Positions 1 through 12,700 of a stretch of DNA of 64,000 nt are shown in pieces. The DNA comes from Tigriopus japonicus (lineage: Eukaryota; Arthropoda; Copepoda; Harpacticoida; Harpacticidae). Below the pieces are notes generated by a model, which was not told the DNA's origin, made no database searches, and was given only the letters and a program-made list of their open reading frames with translations. The translations under genes were made by a program, and so were the position numbers. The DNA lies in assembly GCA_010645155.1 (NCBI GenBank), contig CM021321.1:1462637-1526636 (forward strand). Reading direction: 5' to 3'. Each line of letters starts with the position of its first letter. Positions within the stretch are counted from its first letter, which is position 1.

Positions 1-1239
1 ACCCTATTCATTATCAGACGACCTTTCTCTCCTCAGACTCGTCCAGGGATTCTGATTCAACAAGCAAGGTCTTCAGAGGATTTTTTAAAGTTCCTTTCTT
101 GCAAAGTTGTCGTAAGTAGATCTAGCCAACCAATTCCCGATACCTTATCAGAAAGGAACCCCGGGATATTGGTGTAAGAGCATTTCGTCATCCCGCCAGG
201 AAATATCTCCTCTCAAGAATCATGAGTTTGAGGGAAAGTCAAGATGTGTGTACATACACACACAGGCTGCAAACACAATACACCTGTAGCATGACCAGGA
301 GAAATGTTCAACATTTTATCTCATGATTTTTCAAAGTTCGGTTTCCTTTCGTGGAATCAGTGCACGAGCCTAGTCTTTTTTCAGAGCTACCGCCTTAAAT
401 GGACTTGGTTCATATCCATTTGAAGAGGCAAAAGTCCTTTCTTTCTTTCTCTCCCTCCTCTTTCTTCTCCTTCTTCCAAAGCTATTCCGACTTGGTCCTC
501 CTGGTGCGATTTGCACGCGTGAAAATGCAAATGATCTCAAATGAGGCATAATGGGCCTGCTACCCGGGCTCCATTCGATTCGCGTCTGACCAAATTGAAG
601 CAAGCAGGACGAGGAAGAAGGATCAGAAGCCTGACTTGAAGAAGAAGGTGTGTTTCTTCGACATGACTTGACACAGTAGAGCAATTAAATGGTGAAAGTT
701 TGCCTTCAGTCTTTACGACACCTGTATGTGACTCACGACCAGTATTGGTAAAAACCGTGATAGACCTAAGCGATATCAGGCGTTTTTGTTCTTTGTCAAA
801 TGTTGATTGAGGATTTTTAAACCACTACAAAGATTGAGATTCAGTATAAAACCAAAGGAATGATAAGTATCATCGATACGTTTATTTTTTACTTTGTCTT
901 TGGTTTAAAGACATACGTATTGGCCATAGCTGGTTTGATAAAACAATAACCAATGGTTGGAAATGGATGAGGTTGAATCCATGTGCAAAATGTATAATTG
1001 TACTGTAGATTCGATTCTAGGAAATTTCTCGGTAAATAATGGAATTTCTATCGGTCTTCTGAAATGCTAAAGATTTTCAAATCTCTCTACATTTGAATGT
1101 GTTCTCAAGCATTCAGTTCATTCCGAAGTTTGTCACTGATAGTGTCGGCAAGACATATTTCGGACACATTACCTGAGAGACTTTGTCAAGTATCAATTAC
1201 CACGGATTTCCCGTATCGCAATGGCCTAAATTATTCTAG
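1..1239. other. No gene recognised; polypyrimidine tract
   Basis: I see no supportable gene here. A C/T-rich tract of about 45 bases lies at 433-478 and a short CA-rich patch at about 250-265. The open frames are short and have no recognisable domains. Confidence 0.5.
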
Positions 1240-1435
1240 AGCCTGTTCACAATGACGCCAAAGACATGGCGGACTTGGTGGACATGGACCACGTGGTGTG
1301 GGAGAATGTGTCTCGATATTGGATGTATCATGTGTTATATCATGCTGAGAGATTCCCCATACAAAGAAGCCAAGGAGAAGATGGCACAAAAGATCATTTC
1401 CCTCCTTTCAAAAAAACGCTGTCTGTGTGCGTACG
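1240..1435 (+). CDS. Candidate internal exon, product unknown
   Basis: This stretch is open in one frame for 196 bases. It begins after an AG acceptor (TTATTCTAG) and ends at a consensus donor (GTATGT at 1436). Codon use looks protein-like, for example VHNDAKDMADLVDMDHVVW followed by ENVSRYWMYHVLYHAER. A 98-base intron (1436-1533, GTATGT...CTGGCAG) would join it, in matching phase, to the open stretch at 1534-1633. From about 1355 the +1 frame also reads well (SPYKEAKEKMAQKIISLL), so either the locus is frameshifted or one frame is accidental. I recognise no family. It may be part of a gene or of a decayed gene, and the exon limits are inferred. Confidence 0.3.
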
Positions 1436-1533
1436 GTATGTATGGTCATAAATTTGATCATTTCACGGAAGGAGCCGAAAAAAGACAAAGTGTTTTTTGG
1501 GACGAATTCTCGGCCATGTGATAATTCTGGCAG

Positions 1534-1633
1534 CAACCAGTTCCATATCAGTGGAAAACTAGGAGGAGTCACCTTTTGTGTCCAAGTCCAAGACTCGATG
1601 GGACTGCCCGTCAGATTTCCAACTTGTGTCTGA
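1534..1633 (+). CDS. Candidate exon following 1240-1435
   Basis: After the acceptor CTGGCAG the frame continues from the preceding candidate exon in correct phase, reading NQFHISGKLGGVTFCVQVQD and on to a TGA at 1631-1633. The composition is protein-like, with alternating hydrophobic residues of beta-strand type, but no domain is recognised. A donor before the stop (for example GTGTCT at 1626) cannot be fixed. The next protein-like frame, at 1825-2016, does not join it cleanly. Confidence 0.25.
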
Positions 1634-1824
1634 ACCGTGATTTATAGACGGTTCTACCGTCGGTGTCATGTGCATTAGTACATACCTACACCGAGCAGCT
1701 CTTCCTTCCCCCCACTCACATCCATAAAAATCCATTTTGGTCAGATGCAGTTATTGTAGAGGGTACTGGCGTGGAATTGTATTAGCTCGTAATAAAGTGT
1801 CTGAGTTTGGGGTGTTCAGACTAA

Positions 1825-2016
1825 CGGGACCGTTCTCAATTTTCGATCCTTGATCTCAATGAGCTCGAATTGGCCAAATGGTTTGCGGAGATGAGTCAAT
1901 ATTACCCAGAAGAAATGAGCCACATTTCCAATCTCATCGGATCTGCAGATAATTTTGCACAGGAAATTAGATCGGGCGAAAGTAGTAGTACAAACGAGCA
2001 GGGGGAAAATCGGTAG
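1825..2016 (+). CDS. Candidate 3' exon, product unknown
   Basis: A 63-codon open stretch ends at TAG (2014-2016). It reads like real protein, for example DLNELELAKWFAEMSQYY followed by PEEMSHISNLIGSADNF, with an amphipathic helical pattern and a polar Ser/Asn/Glu-rich C-terminus. It is preceded in frame by TAA at 1822-1824. The obvious acceptor at 1818-1819 (TGTTCAG) would therefore place a stop at once, and only a weak acceptor near 1863 keeps the frame open. The stretch is either a terminal exon with a poor acceptor or part of a decayed gene together with 1240-1633. Confidence 0.27.
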   Translation, partial: RDRSQFSILDLNELELAKWFAEMSQYYPEEMSHISNLIGSADNFAQEIRSGESSSTNEQGENR

Positions 2017-2626
2017 TTTCCTTTAAATGCACCTGTTCTGTCCTAAAACGACCCCAGAAAAATGGCATTTTCTCGTGCAAACTTGGAGGGCCCGAAATTG
2101 GATTAGTACTTTCGCAGAAAGACGTCCGTGCATGAAGCCTGAAAACTCGGGAATGCCAATCATGACGCAAATAAAGACGACAGAGGACGACGACCACGTC
2201 CTTCACATCATCATCATCATCCTTATAGCGGACTTGACTCCAAGATAATCCTTGTCCAACAGCCGTTCTTTGGTGCTCAAGCTCATCAAACGTAATGCGT
2301 ACATGCGTACAAACTCACGTTGTATACGTTTGAATGTGTGTGTGTATGTAGAATCTATCCGCACAGTTGGGGGTAGCATTCAAGACATAGGGACAATTGT
2401 CAAGAATGTTAAGCAAATCAGAGGGACACGGGGAACCAAGCCAGGAAGAATCAAGAAGGATTACCAAATGAATAACTCACACTTAGACAGGGATGCCACA
2501 TTCAGAGACATCTGCTTGGACCACATATCTTCTTTCGGGATTGTGTGGGAAACTTATTTGGTATTTGGTCAAAGATCCATGAGCAAGATTCGGCATAAAG
2601 ATGTCTTGCCCTTTTGAAATCGAGAA
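2017..2626. other. No gene recognised
   Basis: Nothing supportable was found. A short (ATC)n run lies at 2207-2222. A 121-codon plus-strand frame (2252-2617) has no recognisable features. Confidence 0.4.
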
Positions 2627-3013
2627 TCAAGCTTCCGGCAGGATATTACCCCAATCAACCGCGGGATGCATTACAATCTCCTTGCCCACATATCCTGGCT
2701 GATTAGGTCTTTGGATGGCATTCCTCGTCGGTGGATGGAGAACGGGCCCATTAGTGTCATTGGCAACCCTGAAGTCCTTGAAGGTCCTTAATAGCGATGA
2801 TGTTGCCAATGATAGCCGGCGACTTTGTGGAGATTCGTCGAGTCGTCGGTCGGAATGACTCGTGAGAGGATTCTGATTTCCCGAAAGCATTAGCGTGACA
2901 CCTGACTTTGTGAGGTCTTGAATCCCTGATCGTTTGTCACTTATACGCCAACCAGCCATTGCACCTCGCATTATCAAGCTGTCACTGACATTCCACACGG
3001 GAAAAGGCATTGT
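2627..3013 (-). CDS. Open frame with coding-like codon use, unknown
   Basis: This minus-strand frame of about 128 codons ends in TGA at 2627-2629. The frame stays open upstream to about 3060, where TTTCCAG could serve as an acceptor, so the ATG at 3010 need not be the start. The protein is hydrophilic, with basic and Ser-rich stretches (for example SRRLSLATSSLLRTFKDF) and a C-terminus ending in GNILPEA. No membrane segment or known domain is seen. It could be a terminal exon or a chance frame, since frames near this length are expected occasionally in 64 kb. Confidence 0.25.
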   Translation of the reverse strand, partial: TMPFPVWNVSDSLIMRGAMAGWRISDKRSGIQDLTKSGVTLMLSGNQNPLTSHSDRRLDESPQSRRLSLATSSLLRTFKDFRVANDTNGPVLHPPTRNAIQRPNQPGYVGKEIVMHPAVDWGNILPEA

Positions 3014-6000
3014 CGGCTGCGTTGCTCGTATACAGTACCACGTACTGTGGAGGTTTATCTGGAAACGGAAACGATCTCATCGATTGATCATCCTAATTTG
3101 AATTTTGTCCCAAAACGTGCAAATGGATTCATGAAATTCCGTCTTGAGACCTTTCTTGAAACCATCGAAATCCTTCTCAACCATGACGCGGATATTCGTT
3201 CGTTCATTCGTTCTGGCCAAGGACAACCAAACATTTGCAATTCTCGCTCCTTGGGTATGATGAGCCAACCCCAAAGTCTCCAAGAACGAATGCGACAAGG
3301 TTTAAAATCCATGTGACATCTCGCGTGTGGAAATCAAACCCGAACAACAATGAAACTAATCTCTAATCCTTGATTGAGCGCCATTAGTGCTCGGAAAAGG
3401 AAGAAATACGAGAAACCACCCTTCGGCACAAGGACAAGTCAAAAAGCGGATGAGACGATGTACGAATTTGTCTCATTCGTCATATTATCGAGGATGACGA
3501 AGGTGTAAGTTCATGTCTTGATCTACTAGTACATCAGTCATCATGGAATCGATCGTCGTCAAGTTCCTGGATCCAGGGTGGGCTCACTCTTTGTTTACTT
3601 AAGCACAGTGGTTGCTCTTGCACCGCTACCACCGTGTTTTTACGTTCAATTAGAGTTCAATCAAGATGTGCATCGGGTCCCTACCGCAAGTTGTTGCTCG
3701 TTGATTACCTAAAGGAGGCATTCAAAGGTTACCTAGATTGACAACTTTAGATCCAAGGCCACCCAAAGCGATCCCAAAGCTTTGTTCTAAGAACAAAAAG
3801 TGTTGTACGTACCTTCACTCCACAGTACACACACACGAATGTTCGACATTGAAGATTGCAGCTTGTCTTGAAGAATCAACGGGGTGCCAATTAATAGCTG
3901 TTCATTGATTTGTCGCTCGTAACTGAATGAAGGGTACACACACAGTATACCTCACTACGTACGTGTACTTAAAGTGAGTAAGGAATGGTTCATGTTCGAG
4001 CTTGTTGTTGATTCTGCACTTCTTTTAGCGCCAAGATCAGTTTTGAAAGGATCCTTTTTTTCCCTTCCCTCTCTCTTACTTCTTCTCTGGTCAGGAGTTG
4101 CAAGTCATTTTTACAGGTTTGGCTTGGATGATACCTTCCCAATAGGAAGAAAAGGAATTACGATGATGAATTATTGCTATTCTTACATACTCCATGGAGT
4201 GAGTCCTTGCCTTGCTTGGAACAGCGAAACATGTTTGTCGTCACTTTGGCAGTTTTCAAACGTCATGATTTTGGTATCAGCTTGACAGAAACAAAAATAT
4301 CCCCAAGGTCAGTTCAGTCGGGATGGAGTAGTAGTAAACTCACTCGGTAGGATTTTGAGGAAGTGCGACAATCACCAAGCTCTTTGAACATGTCCTCCCT
4401 CTCGTTTCGGTTAACTTTCTTGTATTGTCCCATGTTTTTGAGTCCGTTTTGGAAGTCTTTGCATTGGTATGACAAGAGTCATGTTACGGCCGTTTAAAGA
4501 ATATGGTCACATGGGGAAGAATCTAATCGCAATATCATTTCCGTAAAAAGGCTACCACTTTTTTGGGCAGGTTTGATTTTACCACCACGACCCCAAAATT
4601 CATGTGCCAATGGTTTCTCTCTGTGTTTTATAAGCGAGAGCGTCTCACGAAATGGTTTAACTGGTCTATAAACCACGTGCATTAAGAGATGAAGAAATTC
4701 AGAACCAGGTTGTTATTAAGACGTTTCACAATAGCAGTTTGAAGGGGCCCCCAAAAATGGTCGGAACACCCTAGGGCTGAATTACGGAGAGAAACACACA
4801 ATCCTGTTATGGGCTGCAGGAGGATTAGATGAAGAAGATAGAGACGCAAGCAACGACGAAAAGAAAACGAAGGAGAAGTGGTAGAAAAAGCATTCACTTT
4901 AAACCTGGACCCTTAACTACATACGAGTACTACTTGTTGACTTGACTGGCTGACGGACGAACCAGTTGGTTGGTTGGTTGGTTGGTTGAGAGAAGGGAGG
5001 AAATCTGGAAACCTGCAGATTTGTATAAGTGATAAAAAATGATTTATCGCCTTTTCGTCTATTTTTGAATCTAGAAGTACAAAGAGTCGCTAAGACTCCT
5101 AACCAACTCTCTTTTGTGGATAATTTACAATATCTGTGATTTGACCTATGGGACCGAGTGCGAGAAATTTCGATCCAAGAGTGATTGAGCCCTTGTCAAA
5201 ACAACGAAATGGAGATCTTGCATGCATTAGACGAAAAGAGTGCAAAGCATACCACATCTCAATAATTCATTTTGGGCTATCTTAATAGCATCTGTCTAAC
5301 AGTTCACGTTTAGCAGTCATTTGGGTGGCTTGGATTGGAGAACGGAACAAACATAACTTCCCCGACTCGTTTAGAATTCGGGCTGAATCATGTCTTCATT
5401 TTGGCCCAACGTCAGTCAGTCAGAAACCGCCAATCTCGAGCAGCATCGTGGATGTACAATATAATAATAACTCAAACCAGAAGTATGTCATTATGGGGCT
5501 CATGCCCTTAGCTCTTAGCTTCACCTTTCAAACTTGCCTTCTGCTCTGTGTTTGTACTTGGAGGCTCCAGGGTTTGCTATCAAGTCAGGAATTCATCTAG
5601 ACATCTTTCTATTTTGTACGGAAATCCAAACGACTGATCATTATATATCAATTCCAACACTCGTCCATTTCGAGATCGATGGGCAATACCATGCAAGAGT
5701 TGGCTAGAGGGGAAGGGATGGAAAAAGAGACCAAAATTGACATGATTTTTCATCAATCATGTCCAAACTAATCTCATGGGCACACCCCTTGACAAGATTC
5801 AATTTCTCCGTTTTAGGGGGCAAACAACTTGTTATTAATATTTTAGAATCTATGGTACTTGTTCTTATCCTATCGAGGAGTAGTCGAATCGTCTGTTCAT
5901 CGGATGTCGATCGTGTTTCAACGAGAAACAAAAGTCGAAAATGGCAACAGTGTGTGTCAAATTGCTCTTGCATGATGTTCTTTTCAACCTTATCGATTGA

Positions 6001-6177
6001 TATCAACCCTGAAGACGTTAAGGACATTTGTATGGAATTCTGGCTGAAAGAACTTCGATGAAGGCCTCGGGCCATCAACCAAGATGTAACTCTCAATTCA
6101 AGCCTAAAGCCCCTTTAAACGACAACTCCAAGCTGACTTCTTTCGTCTCAATTCCCTTGTCTTAAAGCCTGTGCTGA
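3014..6177. other. No gene assigned; (GGTT)n tract
   Basis: Only short open frames occur on both strands. The one at 3047-3316 (+) is mildly protein-like but starts with GTG and has no domain. A (TTGG)n microsatellite lies at about 4964-4988. Two overlapping frames at 5704-6096 (-) and 5759-6061 (+) compete, and neither can be preferred. Confidence 0.45.
4964..4988. repeat. (TTGG)n microsatellite
   Basis: About six units of TTGG are visible. The same tetranucleotide, or its complement CCAA, recurs near 9765, 11526, 36763 and 61775. Confidence 0.9.
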
Positions 6178-6531
6178 TTGAATAAGAAACCGGATCAACT
6201 TGCAAATTCATCACTTAGCATGATCTTCAACATACTACAAATGCAGTTCGACGATTCTGCTTGTTCAATAAGTTCGCCTGTCAATGACGTCTCCATGATT
6301 GGGTCCTGGGTTGATAGTTGTCTTGATTGGATGGGCCTAGAGCCAAGATGCATTGTGGAAGGCGACTGGATGGAAGACAGAAAAAGCCTTTCAAGCTTGA
6401 TTGCTTCATCGGAAGGTTGCTGCAAATCCCCTTATTGGCAACAGGTTTGTCAGGCCCTCAACTCATTTCTCAAGACGAGGCCCAACAATGGCGTGTCAAT
6501 ACACGATTTCCGTCTTGCGATCGAACAAGAT
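6178..6531 (+). CDS. Candidate exon of a two-exon 3' gene end, unknown
   Basis: The frame is open from 6178, just after a TGA, for 118 codons up to a strong donor (GAT|GTAAGG at 6531/6532). The acceptor is uncertain: CTTAG at 6218 or ATGCAG at 6246 are possible. Codon use is balanced and protein-like, with Trp, Cys and acidic residues (WVDSCLDWMGLEP; SPYWQQVCQALNSFLKTRP). The donor falls in phase 0 after ...AIEQD, and the next good acceptor, at 6843-6844, opens a phase-0 frame. Without splicing the frame would run on to TGA at 6583-6585. No family is recognised. Confidence 0.33.
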
Positions 6532-6844
6532 GTAAGGAAGCCCCTTAAGGACAATGCCAAGTATGCTCAAAATACAGACACATGAATCAAGAGGATGAAT
6601 CATTGGCTGCTGTGCTGTCATTTTCCGCTTATCAAGGTAATACGAGGCATGACTTCAACGAGGGAGGATCATTCTTATTCTCACACCAAGGTTTAACACC
6701 ACTGTTTAGATGCTAATTTGGGGTGTGGTTCCGTTTACTACTATGAAGAGATCGATCGACCTTGTACATGATGAAATAGTTTGTTAATCGCTCTGCCATT
6801 TGTGTCCAAATGTCATTGATTGACAAGGAGACGCGTGTTTGCAG

Positions 6845-7117
6845 ATTGAGTGGTGCGAGGAAAAAATGTCTCATGTTACGAATGCATCCCCAATGAGGTC
6901 TGACAGGGGCTTAAGTGGTCTAGATTCCGGTCTTAAAGCAGGTCTATCAAATGAGAACCCTGCAGTGTCATCAGAATCAAACGTGTGCCGAAAAGACGAG
7001 AGTAATCAACCGTTCTTGGTGCATCAGCATCCGTACGCATACACATATGAAGTCGTTTGGCGTGCAGCTCAAACCTATATCAGCATTATGATGGTCCGTC
7101 TAAATTACCCTCAGTGA
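6845..7117 (+). CDS. Candidate terminal exon joined to 6178-6531
   Basis: This 91-codon stretch (including the TGA at 7115-7117) follows the acceptor GTGTTTGCAG. It begins IEWCEEKMSHVTNASPM and has a Ser/Asn-rich middle. The proposed intron 6532-6844 is 313 bases with GTAAGG...TTTGCAG ends and leaves both exons in phase 0. No polyadenylation signal is obvious nearby. The gene model is inferred from splice signals and phase only; the product is unknown. Confidence 0.3.
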   Translation: MEWCEEKMSHVTNASPMRSDRGLSGLDSGLKAGLSNENPAVSSESNVCRKDESNQPFLVHQHPYAYTYEVVWRAAQTYISIMMVRLNYPQ

Positions 7118-9764
7118 GCCATAACTTGTGTTGAAATCATCTTTTATGGGCCTTTTTGGAAAAAGAAAATGCAAGTGCTCAATCTCTTTAAGGCATGTCT
7201 GCTTCATGCAAATAGGGCAAGGTTTCGAGTTGCCATTTGATCTTGCTGTCGCTCAGATTGGTCGAGATAATCATCCAAATATCAATCTGCCCATTTCAAA
7301 CATCGATCCTGGGCAATTTTATTCTCATCCATCGCTCTGAAAAAGACACTTCCAGGTTTGAGGAAAAACTCAAAAGTCGTTTGAGTATTTCAATGTCAGA
7401 CAACAGACCCTCGAGTGTTGATATGAGATATAACAAATTGTCCCAAGGACTTTTAGACTCTAGAATGGAGTGGTGAGTGTTTTGGGGAGATGCCAGCACT
7501 ACAAAGCAAGGAGAAATAGAGAGAGAGAGAAGTAGTAAAGACATAATCCCGATTTTGAAGGAGCCTTAGGAGGACGGATGAGGCTTGAAACACGTAAGCT
7601 CATAAAACTTGGAATTGAATGGCACAACTGGGAGCAATTCAGACAAGGTTCCTCCACAAGTCACAAGTTACCAGCCCAACAAGCAAGTAAGCACCCCAAG
7701 GATATCTAAAAGGTTGAGGGGTTTTAGTTATTTGTGGGCCTTGGAGCTAAGCTCACGTCTTCCCGTTGGAAGCTCTTAGTACAGTACTAAATGGGGACTC
7801 AGAGTCGCGAGAATCATATACCCATGTTTAGGGAGGGTAATTGAGGAATTAGTTAGGCTTTAGAGCCCCTTCAGTGTCGAGACAAACAAACCGGTGTGAC
7901 GACTGAGAATGATTCAAGTTAAGCTGGGAATCAATTAACGGTTTGTGTTGGTTGGCATTATTTATTGCACTATTTGTCTTTATCAGCCAATCAATCTTCA
8001 ATAGGATTCCAACCCGAGCACAAAGAACCACTTCACATTGTGAGTGTCTAACCCTCCCACCCTCATCTATCGCTAATGACTGCCAAAATATTGGTTTTAA
8101 TATCAATTTCGTGAGCTCAGCACCCTCCCAAGACTTAACCAATGACGTGCATGCCATCTTCGTTCAAATGCCTCTAACTGTAGAGCATAAAGCATTAGTA
8201 GTGAACGATCGAATGATCATAAATCAGACTTTCCTTCCTTGATCAAAGAGACGTGGTAATACTTCACTAAGATTGAAATAATGTGTGTTAAAAAGACATG
8301 GAAAGGTACATGTTTCGATCGTTCACTATCTATCTTCAATAATAATTCTCGTCAGCAGTATTGAGATGTCGAGGTTCAGATTCGGATGGAATGAGCGAGT
8401 AGCTACGACGACGACACCATGTGTGGATGAGCGCTCACAAGTTGGGGATTTATGGGTATCCTGAAACACGAGGAAGATAACTTCAGGCAACAGATGAAGA
8501 GATCAATTGCATGATGTTCTTAATAGGCATACAGTACGTGCAAGCAACGTTGGTTCGATTCGCCAAACTCGCGTCTCAGGACGCCAAAATCTGGCTTCGA
8601 GGAAACCAAGGCTCCGGATTTTTTTTGCATTCACACACGCGTTCAATTTGAATGTCATCTGTTGAGGGCCTAGATTCGCGGGAATAAATCTGCTTTGCTT
8701 TTTTTTACTTGTCAGCTTCTTGGCACCCGATCCTTGACTCGTTTTTGAAGGGTTGCATTGCAGTGTGTCCGTGTAAAAACACCTCTCAACTTTATTTACG
8801 AGCCGTTTGATACCCCCGTACGGTACATGACAATGTCCTGCTCGGTTTTATCGTATCTGATCGGGTTCAGATTTCGTCTTGAAGTGGCTTTACGAGGGTC
8901 CATTCTTCGACACCCCTCAAATCGCCAACACGATAAGAGGTTATGATCAAATGCGCTCAATTTCCACCTCCTAAATCAAACACTTCTAGAAGTAAAGATA
9001 ACAGACCCAATTTGGGCAGAAGGAAACCCAAAAGCTCACGTTGCAATACAGTAGCCGTTTCCAAGATAAGAGAGCGTTTCAGCATTTGAATGCTTGGGGA
9101 CAAAAAAGCAACATTGGATTACGGTACGTTTTTTCTGCAACTTTGACTTTTTCTTGTATTCATATTTATTCATTCTCAAAAGCAAGTACATTTTAATTGG
9201 AATCATGATACATGAACATGAAGGACATGAACACAAATTGATATCCAATGTATATCTATTGAATCAGTTAATATTTTATCAGAACTCTTTAATTACAGAA
9301 ATGTAAGATGTTGGAGTTGACAAAAAACGAAAGCTTCGTAGTTGCAACAAAAAATGCAGCCATAGCCAGAATTAAGAATATCTGTTAACGTAAAATCATT
9401 TTTGCCTCTGATCATAGTACACAGTAGGTACACAAGGCCTGATTGTGTGATAATCAGAATAATGCCGACTTTTTTGGTCTTGAATCCAGCTTTGATTGCA
9501 ATAATAGCTCTCTCGTTACTTTAAATCTCTGATACCTTCAGCCTAAATATTTTGACCAATTTAAGCCATTATCGGCTTGAAATGCCATTAAAAGGAGTAG
9601 ATCGGTCTTTAAAGTGTTCAAGAACAAAAGGTGGGAGTACCGGAATTCAAGCTCTTGGGTGTCCTCGGCTAAATAATCTTTTTCAACTGACCATCGCGAA
9701 GATGCTAATCTAGGGCGTCTAATGATAGGAAATGGTCACTGGTTTGTTTCAGGCGTCAATCGGG

Positions 9765-9790
9765 CAACCAACCAACCAACCAACCAACGA
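9765..9790. repeat. (CCAA)n microsatellite
   Basis: About six units of CCAA are visible, with one variant unit at the end. Confidence 0.9.
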
Positions 9791-12700
9791 ACCAGCAGTG
9801 TGCGGTCAGTGTTAAGATAGATGATCCCAGAGATTGCAATTGCGCTTCTCGAAACCCATATTAATAAGCCTTGGTAACACCTTCTCTCTCTCTCTCCAAT
9901 TTGTGTTTGTATGTGTAATGTCAGAACGAATAATGAGATGAAAAGTAGATATGCTCACTTCCTCCATTTCCCAATACAGGTATAATAAACGGACATTTCT
10001 TAGTCATTCCAGACACCACAGACCAAATTGAAACCGATTAGTGTAATCCAGTGCCAAATTTGAAACGTTTCATGATGTTGAGAAGTCGGGAAATAAAGTA
10101 ACAAGAATAGCATAAACGAACATGTTCTAGGTATAAAGAACGATCAAACCAACCCAAATTCAAATTATGAGTGTTATTTCAGGATCTTTTCATAAATAAC
10201 AGGAAAAGCAAAACCCAAGCCCCGATTGTCCTTCACTTGAAACTCAAGTGTTTCTGTTTCCTCCTCCTCAAAATGCTCTTGTTATTCCTGCTCAACGTGA
10301 TCGATCCCATCCCCAACCAAATTTATCCTCCCTCAAACAATAGTCCGATTATTTAATATTTTCATTTACCTGCGCTCTTTCGCGTTTAATCCTCAATGCA
10401 TCATGATTCAAACATTGGCTCACTCAGTTTTGGTGCCATGTCTGTCTTGTGTAAACACATAACCGCCATAAAAGAGTGCCTTATTGAATTGAGGAATGAA
10501 TCTCCATCTGTTGAATCAAGCCTCACCATTACAGTCATACATACATGTAGTATGTATCTTCTGAGGTGCTTGGGGTTATCCTTTGTGTTGGCAACCTTGC
10601 CTGTCCTTATCTAAATGAAACCCCTGGATTTCATTCCATTCTCATGGCGTGCGAGGTGCTAAAGCCAAAGGATCTCTTGTCACTCTAAATGGAATTGCTA
10701 TTGAAATCTCATCAGGGCATTATCCCATTGATAGCAACTCAAAAGCATCAGGAAGAGCGCTGAGGAAAAAAGACCACCGAGCCACCCTCACCCGTTCAAA
10801 CCAACCACAACCATCATTATTATTGAGGTTTCAAAATGGTTGGTTGGTGGCAACGGGTGCTTCGATGCTTATTGTTGTTATAATCTGACTCGGAAGGGTT
10901 GTGGCTACAATTTGTTGGATAGCATGACAACGAGGTACAAATCTGCCAATTTCGTCCGGATCAAGGTCGAAATGGACCACTCTCCCCTCTTTCCTTCTGA
11001 TCATAACCATGAGTTACAACCTACAAATGTGAATTGGGCCGCTTTATGTCCAGTACACACAGATTCTCAGATACTTGAATAGATGGAACTTTAGCCCGGT
11101 TAGGCATGGACGAAAGGAAATCCACCTTAAGTAGCATGCCGTTCTTACATGCAAACTCATTCTGAACTCACTCTCAAAATTGGAGTGGAGTAACTTCACC
11201 CTAATATTCCTCCCATTTACATGTGCATGAAAGTATTCAAAACACTTTTTAATGCAACTTCAGACGGGTTTAGAAAGATATAAAATACACATCGAGTTAG
11301 ACTCCACGAATATGTGCTTAGTGTGTAGAGGCCTACCATTCCCGGACCGGGGTTGAATATCGAGAAAGATTCGCGGGTATGACAGGGATGATGATATACG
11401 ATATTGACAAGGCCTTGTTATGTCCGTGAGTGAGAAGAAATTTAGATCAGATTTGCAAATGTTGGTAAGGAACGCTGGGAATGGACCTTGATGAGGCAAT
11501 TTGCAATGAATAGTCATCATCACGTGGTCGGTTGGTTGGTTGGATGGCCAGTTGAAGAAGCCAGAAAGAACCTTCAGGATCAAGTTCCAATAGATCGAGT
11601 TTGTCGAATGTCTTTGAGGAAAGGGCATAATATCCCTGATGGATCTCCTTTTTTCTTGTTCTGCTGACTCATAAATTATGTCCGGTCGATTATTAATGAG
11701 CATCGTGGACATTCATCAAATCTCTAAACATCTGCTTTGGCCTTGAAAGTGAAGCTCAATGAGCAATATATCCTGCTTCTTGATTGTATAATTGACATCA
11801 GTTCTGCCTTGAAAAGGCACCAATGTGCATGAATAAACATGACATCACAACATGGACTCCCGATTTTTAGCGAGGAACCCATGAAATTTTTCGTGCGACC
11901 TCGTCCATAAAAAATGTACACTAGTGAATTATCCCTCGACTGTAACATTATGCCCAATTATAAATTATCAACAACAAAACGTTCTCGACGCCATCTTCAT
12001 GTAGGAAACATCATCATTTTGCAAATGAAGACACCAAAATCCATTGGAAACGGTCGTATTATGGACAAATTCAGGGACAAATTGTCAATTAATCAACGTT
12101 CTTTCGCCAGTTTTTCCCCCCTTCTTTTGACCGTGTAGTCCTTTGACTTCCTTGAAAAGCATTCAAGTGTACTCTATGCATGCCTTCATCACCTCTTGTT
12201 GTTTCATTTGGTCGCCATAGAGTTGCTGCACTGTTCACTCATCTGAAAGGCTCCTTTGATCTCTTCATAGGAGCATACAATTTAGTACCTTAAGAGCCAT
12301 ACATCAATCCTTGCTTCTCCAACGCATTTACCACCTATTTCGAGAGGCCTGGATGCGACGACGAGTGTAGCAGAACGAATTCTAAATGTGTACATCTTTC
12401 AATAGCTGAGAGCTGCAATCATCCAAGTTCCAACTTCGTCAAGACCACGGAAGGAAGCACAAGAAAAAGACGGAATCGAGGCTTTTGTCTCCGGAGTGAT
12501 TAAAAGGCATTGGGGCAAACGGACGTAAAAAGCTTGTCAGTGTAGAATCCACCTGCATGAATCTATCCATATGGGTGGTGTTGCTATGATTACTATCCCC
12601 TTTGGTTCGTATTTCTTTTTGAGCGTGTCCTTGCTCGGGTCAAGATTTGATGGGATTATTGCGCCGCCGCCACCGTTTGGTATTGTTTTTTCCTCCAGCC

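Noticed and set aside
7943..8242. Signal-peptide-like frame on the plus strand
   Set aside because: It lacks an ATG at the hydrophobic start, and no splice acceptor supports it as an exon.
11260..11712. 150-codon minus-strand frame
   Set aside because: It translates through a (TTGG)n tract, has no domain, and its length is near the chance expectation for 64 kb of this composition.
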